DNA of 64,000 nt from Ideonella sp. MAG2 (GTDB taxonomy: Bacteria; Pseudomonadota; Gammaproteobacteria; Burkholderiales; Burkholderiaceae_C). The stretch lies in the NCBI GenBank assembly GCA_004359425.1, contig PTEU01000001.1:1019733-1083732 (forward strand), read 5' to 3'. The notes under the pieces were generated by a model. That model had not been told where the DNA came from. It was given only the letters and a program-made list of their open reading frames with translations, and searched no databases. This document shows positions 53,416 through 63,079 of the stretch, one piece after another (within the stretch, counting starts at the first letter, position 1; each line of letters starts with the position of its first letter). The position numbers and the translations under genes are program-made.

Positions 53416-54051
53416 CTACAGCGCCATGGACGGCCTCAGAGCCATGTCTGCGCGCCAGCGCAGCAGATGCGGGTGCTGATTGGCATCTGGCTTGACCTTG
53501 ACCACCCGCGCAAAGTCCACCGCCACCACGGCGGTGATGTCGGCGATGCTGAATTGATTGGCGGCCACAAACTGGCGCCCGTCGAGTTGGGCGTTCAAGT
53601 CACTGAAGAATTGCTGCAAGCGGCTCAGGCCGCGCTGGGCCAACGCCGGGATCTGCTCATAGTTCACTGGCCCAGGCAAGGCACGTTGGGCCATGGCGGG
53701 GCTGCTGTTGCGCAGCGCCTCGGCAATGGCCATCAGGCCTTCAAACTCGGCGCGCCAGTGCCAAGTGGCGATCTCGGCCTTCTCGCTGGGGCTGCGCCCC
53801 ATCAAGGGCGGCTCGGGGTAGCGAGCCTCCAGGTAGGCGGCAATGGCAGCGTTGTCGGTCAGGACCTGGCCTTCATCAGTGCGCAAGGCAGGCACCGTGC
53901 ACTGTGGGTTGATGCTGCGGTAGGCCTCACCCAACTGCTCTCCTTGGCGCAGGTCGATCTGCACGGTCTCATGGGCCACGCCCTTCTCGGCCAACAAGAT
54001 GCGAGCCCGGCGTGGGCTGGGGGCGGTGGCGCAGTCGTAGAGCGTGATCAT
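53416..54051 (-). CDS. glutathione S-transferase
   Basis: 211 residues. The thioredoxin-like N domain (LYDCATAPSPRRARILLAEKG, cis-Pro in CTVPALRTDEGQVLTDNAAIAAYLE) is followed by an all-helical C domain with the NSIADITA-type N-cap SIADITAVV. Coupled to yghU by ATGA. Probably detoxifies electrophiles. Confidence 0.92.
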   Translation of the reverse strand: MITLYDCATAPSPRRARILLAEKGVAHETVQIDLRQGEQLGEAYRSINPQCTVPALRTDEGQVLTDNAAIAAYLEARYPEPPLMGRSPSEKAEIATWHWRAEFEGLMAIAEALRNSSPAMAQRALPGPVNYEQIPALAQRGLSRLQQFFSDLNAQLDGRQFVAANQFSIADITAVVAVDFARVVKVKPDANQHPHLLRWRADMALRPSMAL

Positions 54052-54929
54052 GGCTGCGTGGCCTGCAGCTTGTCTTGCGTTCGGGTGTCGAAGTCGCTGG
54101 CATCGTGCCGCTCATGCAGTTGGCTGCTGAGTTCGCCAAAAGTGCGGTTGACCATGCGGCCACGCTGCACCGCCGGGCGCTGGGCGATGAGATCGGCCCA
54201 GCGGCGAACATGGGTGTATTCGTGGACCTGCAAAAACTCACCCGCGTTGTAGAGCACGCCTTTGACCAGCGCGCCATACCAGGGCCAGACCGCGATGTCA
54301 GCGATGCTGTAGTCATCACCCGCCAAATAGGTGTGCTGGGCCAGGTGTTTGTCCAGCACATCCAACTGGCGCTTCACTTCCATGGCATAGCGGTCAATCG
54401 CGTACTCGATCTTGATGGGTGCATAGGCATAAAAATGCCCAAAACCGCCGCCCAGAAAGGGCGCGCTGCCCATCTGCCAGAACAACCACGACAAACAAGC
54501 CGTGCGCGCAGCGGGCTCGGTGGGCATGAAAGCGCCGAACTTCTCGGACAAATACATCAAGATGGCACCCGACTCGAACACCCGCTGGGGTGTGGCCCCG
54601 CTGTGGTCCAGCAGCGCCGGAATCTTGGAGTTGGGGTTGATCTCCACAAAGCCACTGCCAAACTGCTCGCCTTGGTGGATGCGGATCAGCCAAGCGTCAT
54701 ACTCAGCCCCGCTGTAGCCCAGGGCCAGCAGTTCCTCCAGCATGATGGTGACCTTAACGCCATTGGGCGTGCCCAAGGAGTAGAGCTGCAGAGGGTGGCG
54801 GCCCACCTGCAGGGCTTGCTCGTGCGTGGCCCCGCTGATGGGGCGGTTGACGCTGGCAAAGGTGCCGCCGTTGGCTTGGTTCCAAGTCCAGATGGCGGGC
54901 GGTGTGTAGGCTTTGTTGTCTTCAGTCAC
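54048..54929 (-). CDS. yghU: nu-class glutathione S-transferase, YghU-like
   Basis: 293 residues, GTG start at 54929, eight bases after the SRPBCC stop. Follows YghU closely: NGVKVTIMLEELLALG, INPNSKIPALLDHSG, WLFWQMGSAPFLGGGFGHFYAYAPIKIEYAIDRYAMEVKRQLDVLD and ending LHERHDASDFDT. Disulfide reductase activity with two bound glutathiones is known for YghU. Middle gene of a three-gene operon. Confidence 0.93.
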   Translation of the reverse strand: MTEDNKAYTPPAIWTWNQANGGTFASVNRPISGATHEQALQVGRHPLQLYSLGTPNGVKVTIMLEELLALGYSGAEYDAWLIRIHQGEQFGSGFVEINPNSKIPALLDHSGATPQRVFESGAILMYLSEKFGAFMPTEPAARTACLSWLFWQMGSAPFLGGGFGHFYAYAPIKIEYAIDRYAMEVKRQLDVLDKHLAQHTYLAGDDYSIADIAVWPWYGALVKGVLYNAGEFLQVHEYTHVRRWADLIAQRPAVQRGRMVNRTFGELSSQLHERHDASDFDTRTQDKLQATQP

Positions 54930-54936
54930 GGCAGCC

Positions 54937-55377
54937 TCACTGAACTTCGGTTTCAACCAGCTTTCCCAGCAGCAGCAGAGACTCCTGCCAGCCCACATAG
55001 CAGGCTTCGGCCGGGATCACATCCGGAATACCAGCTTGCTCGATGCGCAGATCCGTCCCCAGCAACACGGCCTTCAGCGTGATGGTGACCTCGATGGTGC
55101 CCGGCAGGCTGGGGTCTTCAAATTGGTCGGTGTATCGCAGGCGTTCATGGGGCACCAACTCCAAATAGGTGCCGCCGAACGCATGGCTGTGGCCTGTGCT
55201 GAAGTTGGTGAAGCTGATGCGAAAACCGCCGCCCACTCGGGCGTCGAGGTGGTGCACTTTGGCGGTGAAGCCGTTGGGGGACATCCACTTGGCAAGTGCA
55301 TCGGCATCCAAAAAGGCGCGGTAAACGCGCTCAGGCGGGGCCTTCAAAACGCGGTGCAGGTTGACGGTAAAGGGCAT
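54937..55377 (-). CDS. SRPBCC/AHSA1-domain protein
   Basis: 146 residues from 55377, with AGAGGAAACC upstream. START/Bet v 1-type fold: VNLHRVLKAPPERVYRAFLDADALAKWMSPNGF and the C-terminal GWQESLLLLGKLVE. Such proteins bind hydrophobic ligands or act in stress responses. First gene of the GST operon. Confidence 0.9.
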   Translation of the reverse strand: MPFTVNLHRVLKAPPERVYRAFLDADALAKWMSPNGFTAKVHHLDARVGGGFRISFTNFSTGHSHAFGGTYLELVPHERLRYTDQFEDPSLPGTIEVTITLKAVLLGTDLRIEQAGIPDVIPAEACYVGWQESLLLLGKLVETEVQ

Positions 55378-55501
55378 GGAGGTTTCCTCTAGGGGGCGCG
55401 CACCATGCGCGCTCTGAGTGTGGATCATAGCCATGGCAGTTCGCGCATTGGCCGGTGCAGGCGCCCGGGGTGCCGGCTCCAGCCCAGGAGCCAGCGCAAC
55501 C

Positions 55502-56506
55502 TCAATCGGGCTTGATCTTGGCCCGCTGCACCACGGCCTTCCAGCGCTGCTGCTCCTTGGCGATGAAGGCGGCAAAGTCTGCAGGGCTGCTGCCCACGGC
55601 TTGGGCCGCGTCGGCCGTGAGCTTGTCTTGGGAGCCTTGCTCCTTCACGGCCTTGATGGCGGCGTTGGCGATTTTGTCGGCCATCTCTGGCTTGAGCGTG
55701 GAGGGTGCCATCAGGCCATACCACTGCGTCATCTCAAAGCCCGGCCAGCCTTGCTCGGCCACGGTGGGCACGTCAGGCAGTTGCGGGATGCGCTGAGGCG
55801 TGCCCGTGGCAATGCAGCGCAGCTTGCCGGTCTTGATGAACTGCAAGACTGCAGGTGCACCGACCGAGGCCAGGTCCAGCCGCCCGGCCAGCAAGTCGGT
55901 GAGTTGCGGGCCGGTGCCACGGTAGGGCACATGCAGCATAAAGGTCTCGGTGACCATCTTCAGATACTCCATCGCCAAATGCCCGGCGCTGCCGTTGCCC
56001 GCAGAGCCGTAGTTCAGCTTGGCGGGGTTCTTCTTGGCATAAGCGATCAGCTCTTTCAAGTTCTTGACGGGCAAATCCGGGTGCACCAAGTAGAGGCTGG
56101 GCACTTTGGCCAGCAAGGTCAGGGGCCGGAAGTCCTTGTTGGCGTCATAGGGCAGCTTGTCGAACATATAGGGGTTCACGGCCAGGGTGCCGATGTGGCC
56201 CAGGATCAGCGTGTGTTCATCGGTGGCGCGGGCCACCTCCTGCATGGCCACATTGCCGGCCGCACCGGGCTTGTTCTCGACAAACACGCTCTGGCCCAGG
56301 TGCTTGCCCATTTCGTGCGCCGTGGTTCGGGCCACGATCTCTGAGCTGCCGCCCGGCGCAAAAGGCACCACCAGGCGCACAGGTTTGCTGGGCCAGGCTT
56401 GCGCCTGGGCTGAAGGCAGGATCAAGCCAGCGGCACCGGCGGCGCTGGCTTGCAAAAGGGTGCGGCGGTCAAGAAGGCGGGCTTCAGGGCATTGAGACAT
56501 GGGCAA
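55502..56506 (-). CDS. Bug-family tripartite tricarboxylate transporter receptor
   Basis: 334 residues with a twin-arginine-type signal (LLDRRTLLQASAAGAAGLILPSAQA). Bug fold: WPSKPVRLVVPFAPGGSSEIVAR, LNYGSAGNGSAGHLAMEYLK and VPYRGTGPQLTDLLAGRLDLA. Binds a small acid in the periplasm; these receptors are hugely expanded in betaproteobacteria and often lack neighbouring transporter genes, as here. Divergent from the chromate transporter. Confidence 0.93.
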   Translation of the reverse strand: MPMSQCPEARLLDRRTLLQASAAGAAGLILPSAQAQAWPSKPVRLVVPFAPGGSSEIVARTTAHEMGKHLGQSVFVENKPGAAGNVAMQEVARATDEHTLILGHIGTLAVNPYMFDKLPYDANKDFRPLTLLAKVPSLYLVHPDLPVKNLKELIAYAKKNPAKLNYGSAGNGSAGHLAMEYLKMVTETFMLHVPYRGTGPQLTDLLAGRLDLASVGAPAVLQFIKTGKLRCIATGTPQRIPQLPDVPTVAEQGWPGFEMTQWYGLMAPSTLKPEMADKIANAAIKAVKEQGSQDKLTADAAQAVGSSPADFAAFIAKEQQRWKAVVQRAKIKPD

Positions 56507-56615
56507 TCATCCAAGGGCAAATCAAAGGTGCAGTATCACCAAGGCCAGCCTCCAATGTCATGCGGCATCTACGCAGATGGGTCATGCCCTTCAGCCGTTA
56601 CCATTGATGGTTCAC

Positions 56616-57194
56616 ATGAGCAGCGACCTCACTCATCAGCGCCTCCCGCACAGCCCGGCCCCCTTGTTCTGGGCCTTTTCTTGGATGGCCTTGCAAGGCT
56701 TTGGTGGCGTGCTGACGGTGGCTCAGCGCGAGCTGGTGGAGAGGCGTGGCTGGTTCACCGACCAAGAGTTTTTGGAGGAGTGGGCGCTGGCCCAGGTGCT
56801 GCCTGGCCCCAATATTTGCAATTTGGCAGTGGTGTTTGGTGGGCGCTGCTGTGGCTGGCGTGGCTCTGCGGCTGCTCTGGCGGGCCTACTGTGCTTGCCC
56901 TTGCTCTTGCTGATTGGCCTGATGTGGGGCTATCAGCAGCTCTCCACCTGGCCCGCAGTGGCCGGTGCCTTGCGGGGCATGATGGCCGTGGTGGTGGGCC
57001 TGATTGCTGGTGCGTGCTTGAAGCTCTCTAAGCCGCTGCTGAGCCACCCGATGGGCCCGCTCTGGTGTGGCGCCGTGGCCTTGTGCGCGCTGCTAGCCAT
57101 TGCCTGGTGGCGGGTGCCCTTGATGGTCTGCGTGTTTGGGCTGGGCGGCGCTGCCTGCGTGTGGACCGGCTGGCGCCTGCGAGGTGCGCCATGA
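56616..57194 (+). CDS. chrA: chromate transporter, N-terminal half protein
   Basis: About 192 residues from MSSDLTHQRL (ATG 56607 also possible). Short-chain CHR: FWAFSWMALQGFGGVLTVAQRELVERRGWFTDQEF and VLPGPNICNLAVVFG, then four to five membrane helices. Exports chromate, or possibly sulfate-like anions, with its partner. Overlaps the partner gene by 4 bp. Confidence 0.9.
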   Translation: MSSDLTHQRLPHSPAPLFWAFSWMALQGFGGVLTVAQRELVERRGWFTDQEFLEEWALAQVLPGPNICNLAVVFGGRCCGWRGSAAALAGLLCLPLLLLIGLMWGYQQLSTWPAVAGALRGMMAVVVGLIAGACLKLSKPLLSHPMGPLWCGAVALCALLAIAWWRVPLMVCVFGLGGAACVWTGWRLRGAP

Positions 57195-57772
57195 GCGCGA
57201 TGGACTGGCTGCACTGGCTGGGCTTCATGCTCTCGCTGTCGGTTTTGGCGGTGGGTGGTGCCATGACATTGGCCCCTGAGCTTCATCGTTACATGGTGCT
57301 TGAGCACGGCTGGATCAGCGACGTTCAGTTTGCCGCCGCCATCACCTTGGCCCAGGCCGCCCCTGGCCCCAACGTGCTGTTCATTGCCTTGCTAGGCTGG
57401 CAGGTAGGTTGGGCTGCCGTGCCCGGCGCTGCCGGTGCGTGGCTGCAAACCGCCATGGCCCTGCTGGGATTGGCCGTGGCCTTGGGCGGTGTGCTGGCCC
57501 CCAGCACCGCGCTCACCTACTGGGCCAGCCGGTGGCTGCAGCGCCACCGCCAACACTGGGCGGTGCAGGCTTTTCAAAAAGGCATGGCCCCTGTGGTGGT
57601 GGGCGTCATGCTGTCAACCGCCTGGCTGATCGGCCAAGGGGCCGGTGTGTGGGCGGACACCAAACTCGCCGCACTGGCTCTGCTAAGCCTGTTGCTCGTA
57701 TGGCGCACTCAGCTTCACCTCTTGTGGCTGCTGGGTGCTGGGGCTTTTGCGGGTGCTATGGGGTGGGTGTGA
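57191..57772 (+). CDS. chrA: chromate transporter, C-terminal half protein
   Basis: 193 residues, ATGA-coupled to the gene before. The same CHR pattern recurs with opposite topology: AVGGAMTLAPELHRYMVLEHGWISDVQFAAAITLAQAAPGPNVLF, then helices to the end. The two halves together form one antiporter. Its end is 27 bp from the convergent NADAR gene. Confidence 0.9.
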   Translation: MSAMDWLHWLGFMLSLSVLAVGGAMTLAPELHRYMVLEHGWISDVQFAAAITLAQAAPGPNVLFIALLGWQVGWAAVPGAAGAWLQTAMALLGLAVALGGVLAPSTALTYWASRWLQRHRQHWAVQAFQKGMAPVVVGVMLSTAWLIGQGAGVWADTKLAALALLSLLLVWRTQLHLLWLLGAGAFAGAMGWV

Positions 57773-57799
57773 TTCCGATTGGCCAGATCGTGACTTGAG

Positions 57800-58387
57800 T
57801 TAATTTGAGATGGCCTTGCGCAGCGCAATTTGTTGCCGGACCTCCATCAAGGCAATTCCCAAGAGATTGAGCCCAGGCCATTGGGTGGGCCTTGACGCAT
57901 TAGGATGGTCGGCCGCCAGACCAATGCCCCAAATGCTGTCAACGGGACTGGCCTCGACGAGAACTCTGCTGCCAGTGGAGAGAAGAAAACCGGACATGCG
58001 GTCGCGTTGCGAAAACTTGGCCAAGTTGGCAGAGCAGACGATTTGGAACCGATGGGCCTCCCAAGTCGATTCCACATACCCCCGAACCTGACGCCCGAGT
58101 CGTTTAGCCTCGCCAGGATGCACGGCTTTGAGGATGCGTTCACGGCAGGCAAGGTCACCAAACAGCAGCGCTTTGGCCGCCATCATGTAATGCTCTGCCG
58201 TTCGGTAGATGTGGCCATCTAGCTCGAATGGAGCTGGATACCACTGGCTAAAGCATGCCTTGCAAACTACGTCCGGTTGGGTGGGTGTATGCCCCCAAAA
58301 GAATAGGTACTTGACCTGCCCGCCGCTTCGGGTCTGCTCCCGCAGCTTTTCTAGGTGGCGCGAGTCATTTATGAGACTTGCCTTCAT
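57800..58387 (-). CDS. NADAR-domain ADP-ribose hydrolase (YbiA-like)
   Basis: 195 residues from 58387. NADAR features: [52 protein letters not shown] and DSIWGIGL. These remove ADP-ribose, notably from guanine bases, or act in riboflavin/NAD turnover. The gene is read downstream of and overlaps the macrodomain gene by 23 bp, so both act on ADP-ribosylated substrates. Less GC-rich than nearby genes. Confidence 0.87.
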   Translation of the reverse strand: MKASLINDSRHLEKLREQTRSGGQVKYLFFWGHTPTQPDVVCKACFSQWYPAPFELDGHIYRTAEHYMMAAKALLFGDLACRERILKAVHPGEAKRLGRQVRGYVESTWEAHRFQIVCSANLAKFSQRDRMSGFLLSTGSRVLVEASPVDSIWGIGLAADHPNASRPTQWPGLNLLGIALMEVRQQIALRKAISN

Positions 58388-58880
58388 TGAGTATTCGTTG
58401 GTAGATGTTGGTGTCCTTTTGGGTGAAGCAGCAGAAAACGACCTGACTAGGCCACTGGCCTCGCCAAGCGGTGACTGTTGCCATGGCAATCTCAGCAGCC
58501 TGCTCCGCCGGGAACCCATATGAACCTGTGCTGATGCAGGGAAAGGCGATGCTCTTCAGTTGATGCAGTTCGGCCAAACTCAAACAGGCGGCGTAGCAAC
58601 TGGCGAGAAGTTCTGGTTCGCCGTCCGAGCCTCCACGCCAGACAGGCCCCACCGTGTGGATGACATGAGCGGCAGGCAGGCGAAACCCCGGTGTGATTTT
58701 GGCCGCACCTGGTTGGCAGCTATACAGGGCACGGCATGCGTCCAGCAGTTCTGGGCCCGCCGCGCGGTGGATGGCCCCGTCGACACCACCTCCTCCCAAG
58801 AGACGGCTGTTGGCTGCATTGACAACGGCGTCGACATGTAAGCGTGTGATGTCGCCTTGAAAAACGGTGATGCTTAGCAT
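58365..58880 (-). CDS. macrodomain ADP-ribose-binding/hydrolase
   Basis: 171 residues. Macro fold of the YmdB/MacroD type: [39 protein letters not shown], catalytic Asn/Asp loop, and ISTGSYGFP. Would deacetylate O-acetyl-ADP-ribose or remove ADP-ribose from proteins. Its promoter carries the 48-bp dyad at 58899-58946, shared with divergent kptA. Confidence 0.92.
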   Translation of the reverse strand: MLSITVFQGDITRLHVDAVVNAANSRLLGGGGVDGAIHRAAGPELLDACRALYSCQPGAAKITPGFRLPAAHVIHTVGPVWRGGSDGEPELLASCYAACLSLAELHQLKSIAFPCISTGSYGFPAEQAAEIAMATVTAWRGQWPSQVVFCCFTQKDTNIYQRILNEGKSHK

Positions 58881-58898
58881 GATGTGTGGTTTCGCTTG

Positions 58899-58946
58899 AC
58901 TTAGTTTTATAAATGAACTTATGATAGTTCATTAATACAACTAAGT
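58899..58946. promoter_or_regulatory. nested palindromic operator between macrodomain and kptA genes
   Basis: Outer arms ACTTAGTT (58899-58906) and AACTAAGT (58939-58946) enclose inner arms ATGAACT (58913-58919) and AGTTCAT (58926-58932). The 48-bp AT-rich dyad sits in the divergent promoter. The outer arms recur before pncA at the window end, pointing to one NAD-responsive repressor; an NrtR-type regulator is the natural candidate, though none lies here. Confidence 0.7.
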
Positions 58947-59026
58947 AAAGATAGGGGGTGACGGGTTACCTGGGAGGGCCCCTCACATTTGAATGACCTC
59001 AGCCTCCCCAAAAGAAGAAGGAAATC

Positions 59027-59243
59027 ATGATGTCTCAGAGAAATTCCCTGGTATCTGCCAGCAAGTTTCTCAGCCTGGTACTGCGGCACGAACCGCAACG
59101 AGCAGGCTTGACGCTGGAAGAGGGCGGATGGGTCAAAGTAGACAACCTATTGCAGGGCTAAGGGACATGTGTTCTATCGCTCTGCTAACGGAGTCTGGTT
59201 GGTCGATCATGTGCCCGTCAGTCGCGTGAGTGTGTTGAACTGA
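59027..59243 (+). pseudogene. kptA: RNA 2'-phosphotransferase KptA/Tpt1, internal deletion
   Basis: N terminus MMSQRNSLVSASKFLSLVLRHEPQ to EGGWVKVDNLL, then a stop at 59161. The next two bases on, a second frame gives GHVFYRSANGVWLVDHVPVSRV to 59243, the KptA end. Roughly 100 central residues, including most NAD-binding residues, are missing. KptA removes a 2'-phosphate using NAD, producing ADP-ribose cyclic phosphate, so it belongs to this cluster by function. AAGGA precedes the start. Confidence 0.87.
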
Positions 59244-59260
59244 TTGAAGGTGATCAAGAC

Positions 59261-59638
59261 ATGCCAAGAACCATCACCCTCTATCGTCCGGTTGGGCCCT
59301 CAGAGCTGGCCCTGTTGAAAGCCAGTGGCTGGCGACGTTGGCCCGCGCGGCTTCCAGACCAGCCCATTTTTTACCCAGTAACCAATCAGGTTTACGCTGA
59401 GGAAATCGCCCGTGATTGGAACGTGCCAGCGAGCGGTGCTGGCTATGTGACTCGCTTTGAGGTGTTGTCGTCTTTCATGGCGCGATACTCGATCCATCAG
59501 GTTGGGGCCGCACAACACAAAGAGTGGTGGATTCCGGCGGAGGAACTTGAAGCGCTCAACGAGGCCATCATTGGCCAGATCGAGTTGGTCGCTTCTTTCA
59601 CAACCACTGGCTCCAACCAGTCGAAAAGTGCTGAATGA
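59261..59638 (+). CDS. ADP-ribosylation/crystallin J1-like small protein
   Basis: 125 residues starting MPRTITLYRPVGPSELALLKASGW. Matches the family usually labelled ADP-ribosylation/crystallin J1 (QPIFYPVTNQVYAEEIARDWNVPASGAGYVTRFEV, EWWIPAEELEALN). The biochemical role is undetermined; the fold may be of the ADP-ribosyltransferase type. Downstream of kptA and overlapping the convergent NadM-Nudix gene by 41 bp. Confidence 0.8.
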   Translation: MPRTITLYRPVGPSELALLKASGWRRWPARLPDQPIFYPVTNQVYAEEIARDWNVPASGAGYVTRFEVLSSFMARYSIHQVGAAQHKEWWIPAEELEALNEAIIGQIELVASFTTTGSNQSKSAE

Positions 59639-60464
59639 TGTGGAAATGGTCGTCGTGGAACTGGTCTTCCAGCGCAGCCAGTTCTTGCAAAGGCACCCAC
59701 TGGGCCGTCTGTGCGTCATCAGCCGCTTCAATGTGCGGTAGCGGAATGTCACCCAGGTCGAAGTAAAAGGCATGCGTGATGGTGCGGCCGCGTTGGCTGC
59801 GGTCAGGGTGGTCAAACACCTGGCTGCCGCGCAGGGCACTCATGAGGCGGGTGTCGCTGAGGCGGGTTTCCTCTTCCAGCTCGCGCAGGGCGGATTGCAG
59901 CGCGGTTTCGTTGAGGTCAATGAATCCACCAGGCAGGGCCAGCAGGCCCAGGCCAGGGTGCTGGCCACGCCGGATCAGCAGCACGTGGTTGGCACAACGC
60001 ACTACCGCATCCACGGTGACGAAGACGGGTGGATAGGGGGCCACCGACCATGCTTGGGCATAAGCCTGAAGTGAGCGCCATTCGGCCTGCAATGCGGCCC
60101 ATGGGGGGCTACCGGCCCAGGCTCGAAGCAGGGCTTGGCTGCCCTGGGGCAAGTCGGCGGAGAGAGCTTGCAGGGTGTCGGGTAGTTGCTCGGCCGTGGA
60201 TGCCCACAAGCGTTGCCGCAGGGCGGTGGCGTCGATGTCAGCCTGGTGGGGCATCAGGTGTTTTTGCCACTGCGGAACGGCCTGCAGGTACTCGCTGCTG
60301 CCGCCTTTCTCATGGCCCACCAGCAGCACTCGTTGTGGCTGGGGGGACAGTGCCATGATGAGTGCTTCGACGGCCACAGCCCACCGGGCAGGGTCGTAGA
60401 GATCTCGCTGGGGCAGCACGGTGATGCGTGCCCGCTCCTCGGCCGTTAGTGAGGCCTGAATCAT
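59598..60464 (-). pseudogene. nadM: bifunctional NMN adenylyltransferase/Nudix hydrolase, N-terminus deleted
   Basis: 288 residues of a family that is about 340 long. The frame starts at MIQASLTAEERARITVLPQRDLYDPARW, so the first ~50 residues with the GRFQPFHNGH nucleotidyltransferase site are absent. The rest is intact, including the Nudix box GFIDLNETALQSALRELEEET. The Nudix part (ADP-ribose pyrophosphatase) might still work; NAD synthesis by this protein could not. The start overlaps the truncated nadE stop, evidently a junction artefact of one deletion. Confidence 0.85.
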
Positions 60465-61879
60465 CTCCGATCTGCAGAAGGGGGCTTGTCGAGGATGGCT
60501 TCGGGAATGAGGGGGTAGCCTGCGCTGTCATTGAGGTGGCGGGCCAGGGCAAAGACCTCGGTTTTGTAGAGGTCGCCGATGAGCCCTAAGCCGCCATTGG
60601 TGTCGCCATACAGCGTGCAGTAGCCCACCGCGATCTCAGACTTGTTGCCCGTGGTCAGCAAGAGGTGGCCTTCTTGGTTGGAGTAGGCCATCAGCATCAA
60701 GCCGCGAATGCGGGCTTGCAGGTTCTCGGCGGCCACCCCTTGCAGGGCCAAGCCTGTGGCCTCTCGATAGGCAGTCTCGGCGCTGCTGACCATGGGGGCG
60801 ATGGGCAGCTCGATCAATTTAACGCCCAAGTTGCGGCACAGCGCCACAGAGTCGGTGACCGAGCCCGTAGACGAATAGCGCGAGGGCAGGGTGATGGCAA
60901 CAACCTGCTCGGCCCCCAGGGTTTCGGCGGCCAGGGCCAGGGTGACGGCGCTGTCTATGCCACCAGAGCAGCCCACCAGGGCGCGGCTGAAACCGCAGCG
61001 CCGCGCATAGTCACGCAGGCCCAGCACGATTTGCGCTCGGTAGAACGCCTGGGTGCTGAGGCCCACTGGGTCGATGGCGGCTGGCCGCTGTCCGTCTAAG
61101 AGGCTGAAGCGGCCGTCGGCAAAGGCCAAGGTTTGCACATGCTCGGTGAAGCGTTGGGCTTCATAGACCACGCCAGCTTGGGGCTCTACGGCGAAGGAGG
61201 CACCATCAAATACCAATTGGTCTTGCCCACCCACCTGGTTGACATAGAGCAGGGGCAGCCCATGGCGGCGGCTGGCCTGTGTGAAGACCTGATGCCGCAG
61301 CGCGCGCTTGCCCACATCCGAGGGGCTGGCATTGAGGGACACCAACAGGTCTGGCGCAGCCGCTTGCAAGCGCTCAAAGGGGTTAAGTTCGTAGTCCTCG
61401 CCGTCGTCGTTCCAGCCGTCTTCGCAGATGAGCAGGCCGATGCGGGTGTCGCCCACCTTGAGCACAGGGGCCACGTCAGGGCCGGGCTCAAAGTGCCGCC
61501 GTTCGTCAAAAATGTTGTAGGTGGGCAGCAGTTGCTTGGCATAGCGCAGCAGCTCTTCGCCGGCTTTGAGCACCACCAGGCCGTTGTGAAGCGGCTTGCC
61601 AGGGCCTGTGCGGGGCAGGGGCAGGCCAATCACCCAGACCAAATCGCGCATCTGGCGTGAGGCTTGGCGCAAGGCCTCCAAGCCACTGTCAATGCGGGCC
61701 AGAAAGGCGGGGTCTTCCAGCCAGTCACCGGGGCTGTAGCCACACAAGGAAAGCTCAGGAAAGACGATGACATCGGCGTCGTCTTGCCGGGCCTGTTGCG
61801 CTGCTTGAACCATGCGGGCGACATTGCCGCTCATGTCACCCAACGTAGGGTTGAGTTGGGCTAAGGTGATGCGGATCAT
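60461..61879 (-). pseudogene. nadE: glutamine-dependent NAD synthetase, C-terminus truncated
   Basis: 472 residues from [19 protein letters not shown]. The nitrilase-type glutaminase domain is complete (PELSLCGYSPGDW, LICEDGWNDDGEDYELNPF), as is the ATP pyrophosphatase P-loop GCSGGIDSAVTLALAAE and TTGNKSEIAVGYCTLYGD. It ends ILDKPPSADRR, where relatives go on for about 85 residues. The lost part and the start of nadM are joined at about 60470-60476. Makes NAD from deamido-NAD; normally essential. ATGA-coupled to pncB. Confidence 0.87.
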
Positions 61880-63069
61880 GCGTCGCTCGCAATCTTGAAG
61901 ACTTGGCGCAGATAGGCCAAAAAGGTCTCGTCTTGGCAAAGGGTTTTGCCGGGCGTGTCCGAGAGCTTGGCCACGGGCTGGCCGTTGGCGGCGGTCAGCT
62001 TCATCACAATGTTCAGCGGTGTCAGCCCCAGGTCATTGCTCAAATGGGTGCCAATGCCAAAGCCCAGTTGGGTGCGGTCGCCAAAGTGCTGGTAGAGGCC
62101 GAGGGCGCTGTCCATGCTCAAGCCGTCAGAGAAGACCAAACGCTTGCTGTGTGGGTCGATGCGCAGCGCTTGGTAATGTGCCAGAGCCTTCTCGCCCCAG
62201 GCCACAGGGTCACCTGAGTCGTGCCTCAGGCCATCAAACAGCTTGGCAAAGTAGAGGTCAAAGTCGGCCAAGAAGGCCTCCATGCCCACCACATCGGTCA
62301 GGGCAATGCCCAGGTCACCTCGGTACTCTTGCACCCACTCTTCCAGTGCCAGCCGCTGAAAGTCCCGCAAGCGCACGCCCAGGGCTTGATAGGTTTGCAA
62401 ATATTCGTGGGCCATGGTGCCAATGGGCGTTAAGCCCAGGCTGCGGGCCAGGTGGACGTTGGAGCTGCCCTTGAAAAAGCCAGGCATCGCCTCTTGCAGC
62501 GTCTGCACCACCTCCTGGTGCCAGGCCGCGCTAAAGCGCCTGCGCGTGCCAAAGTCGAAAAACTCAAAGGGATGGCGGCGCGAAGTGGTGCTTAAACCCT
62601 GCGCTAAATGAGTGATCTTGTCTTGCAGGCGTTGCCGCCCTTGGGCCAGGGTGCTTTCGCTGCTGAAACGCCGGAAGTACAGCTCGTTGACCATGGCCAA
62701 GACCGGAATCTCAAAGGCCATGATGTGAACCTGAGGACCTCGGGCCACGATGTGCAGCGTGTCGCCCTCGGTGCTGACCTCTATGAAGCGGCGCTGAAAG
62801 CGGAACAGGCGCAAAAAGTCGACGAAGTCGGACTTGATGTAGCGCAACTGGCCCAGGTAGGCCAACTCCTCGTCCGTCAGCGAGAGGGTGCAGAGATGAT
62901 CGAGCTGTTGGTTCAGCTCGGCGGCCAGGTCGGCCAAGGCGAAGGCCGGTGTGTTGCGGCAGACAAAGCGGTACTCCGCCTGGGTTTGCGGGTGGCGGTG
63001 CAACATGGCCTGCCACATGGTGAATTTGTAGAGGTCGGTGTCCAGCAGGGTGTGGATGATGGGGGTCAT
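61876..63069 (-). CDS. pncB: nicotinate phosphoribosyltransferase
   Basis: 397 residues from [23 protein letters not shown]. Family segments: [60 protein letters not shown] and [14 protein letters not shown]. Converts nicotinate and PRPP to NaMN in the Preiss-Handler salvage pathway. Between pncA and nadE, giving the order nicotinamide to nicotinate to NaMN to NAD. Confidence 0.95.
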   Translation of the reverse strand: MTPIIHTLLDTDLYKFTMWQAMLHRHPQTQAEYRFVCRNTPAFALADLAAELNQQLDHLCTLSLTDEELAYLGQLRYIKSDFVDFLRLFRFQRRFIEVSTEGDTLHIVARGPQVHIMAFEIPVLAMVNELYFRRFSSESTLAQGRQRLQDKITHLAQGLSTTSRRHPFEFFDFGTRRRFSAAWHQEVVQTLQEAMPGFFKGSSNVHLARSLGLTPIGTMAHEYLQTYQALGVRLRDFQRLALEEWVQEYRGDLGIALTDVVGMEAFLADFDLYFAKLFDGLRHDSGDPVAWGEKALAHYQALRIDPHSKRLVFSDGLSMDSALGLYQHFGDRTQLGFGIGTHLSNDLGLTPLNIVMKLTAANGQPVAKLSDTPGKTLCQDETFLAYLRQVFKIASDA

Positions 63070-63079
63070 AGCAGGGTTC

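Noticed and set aside
57800-59638. Idea that NADAR/macrodomain form a DarT-type toxin-antitoxin
   Set aside because: No DarT-like toxin gene is present beside them, and the neighbours are NAD metabolism genes.
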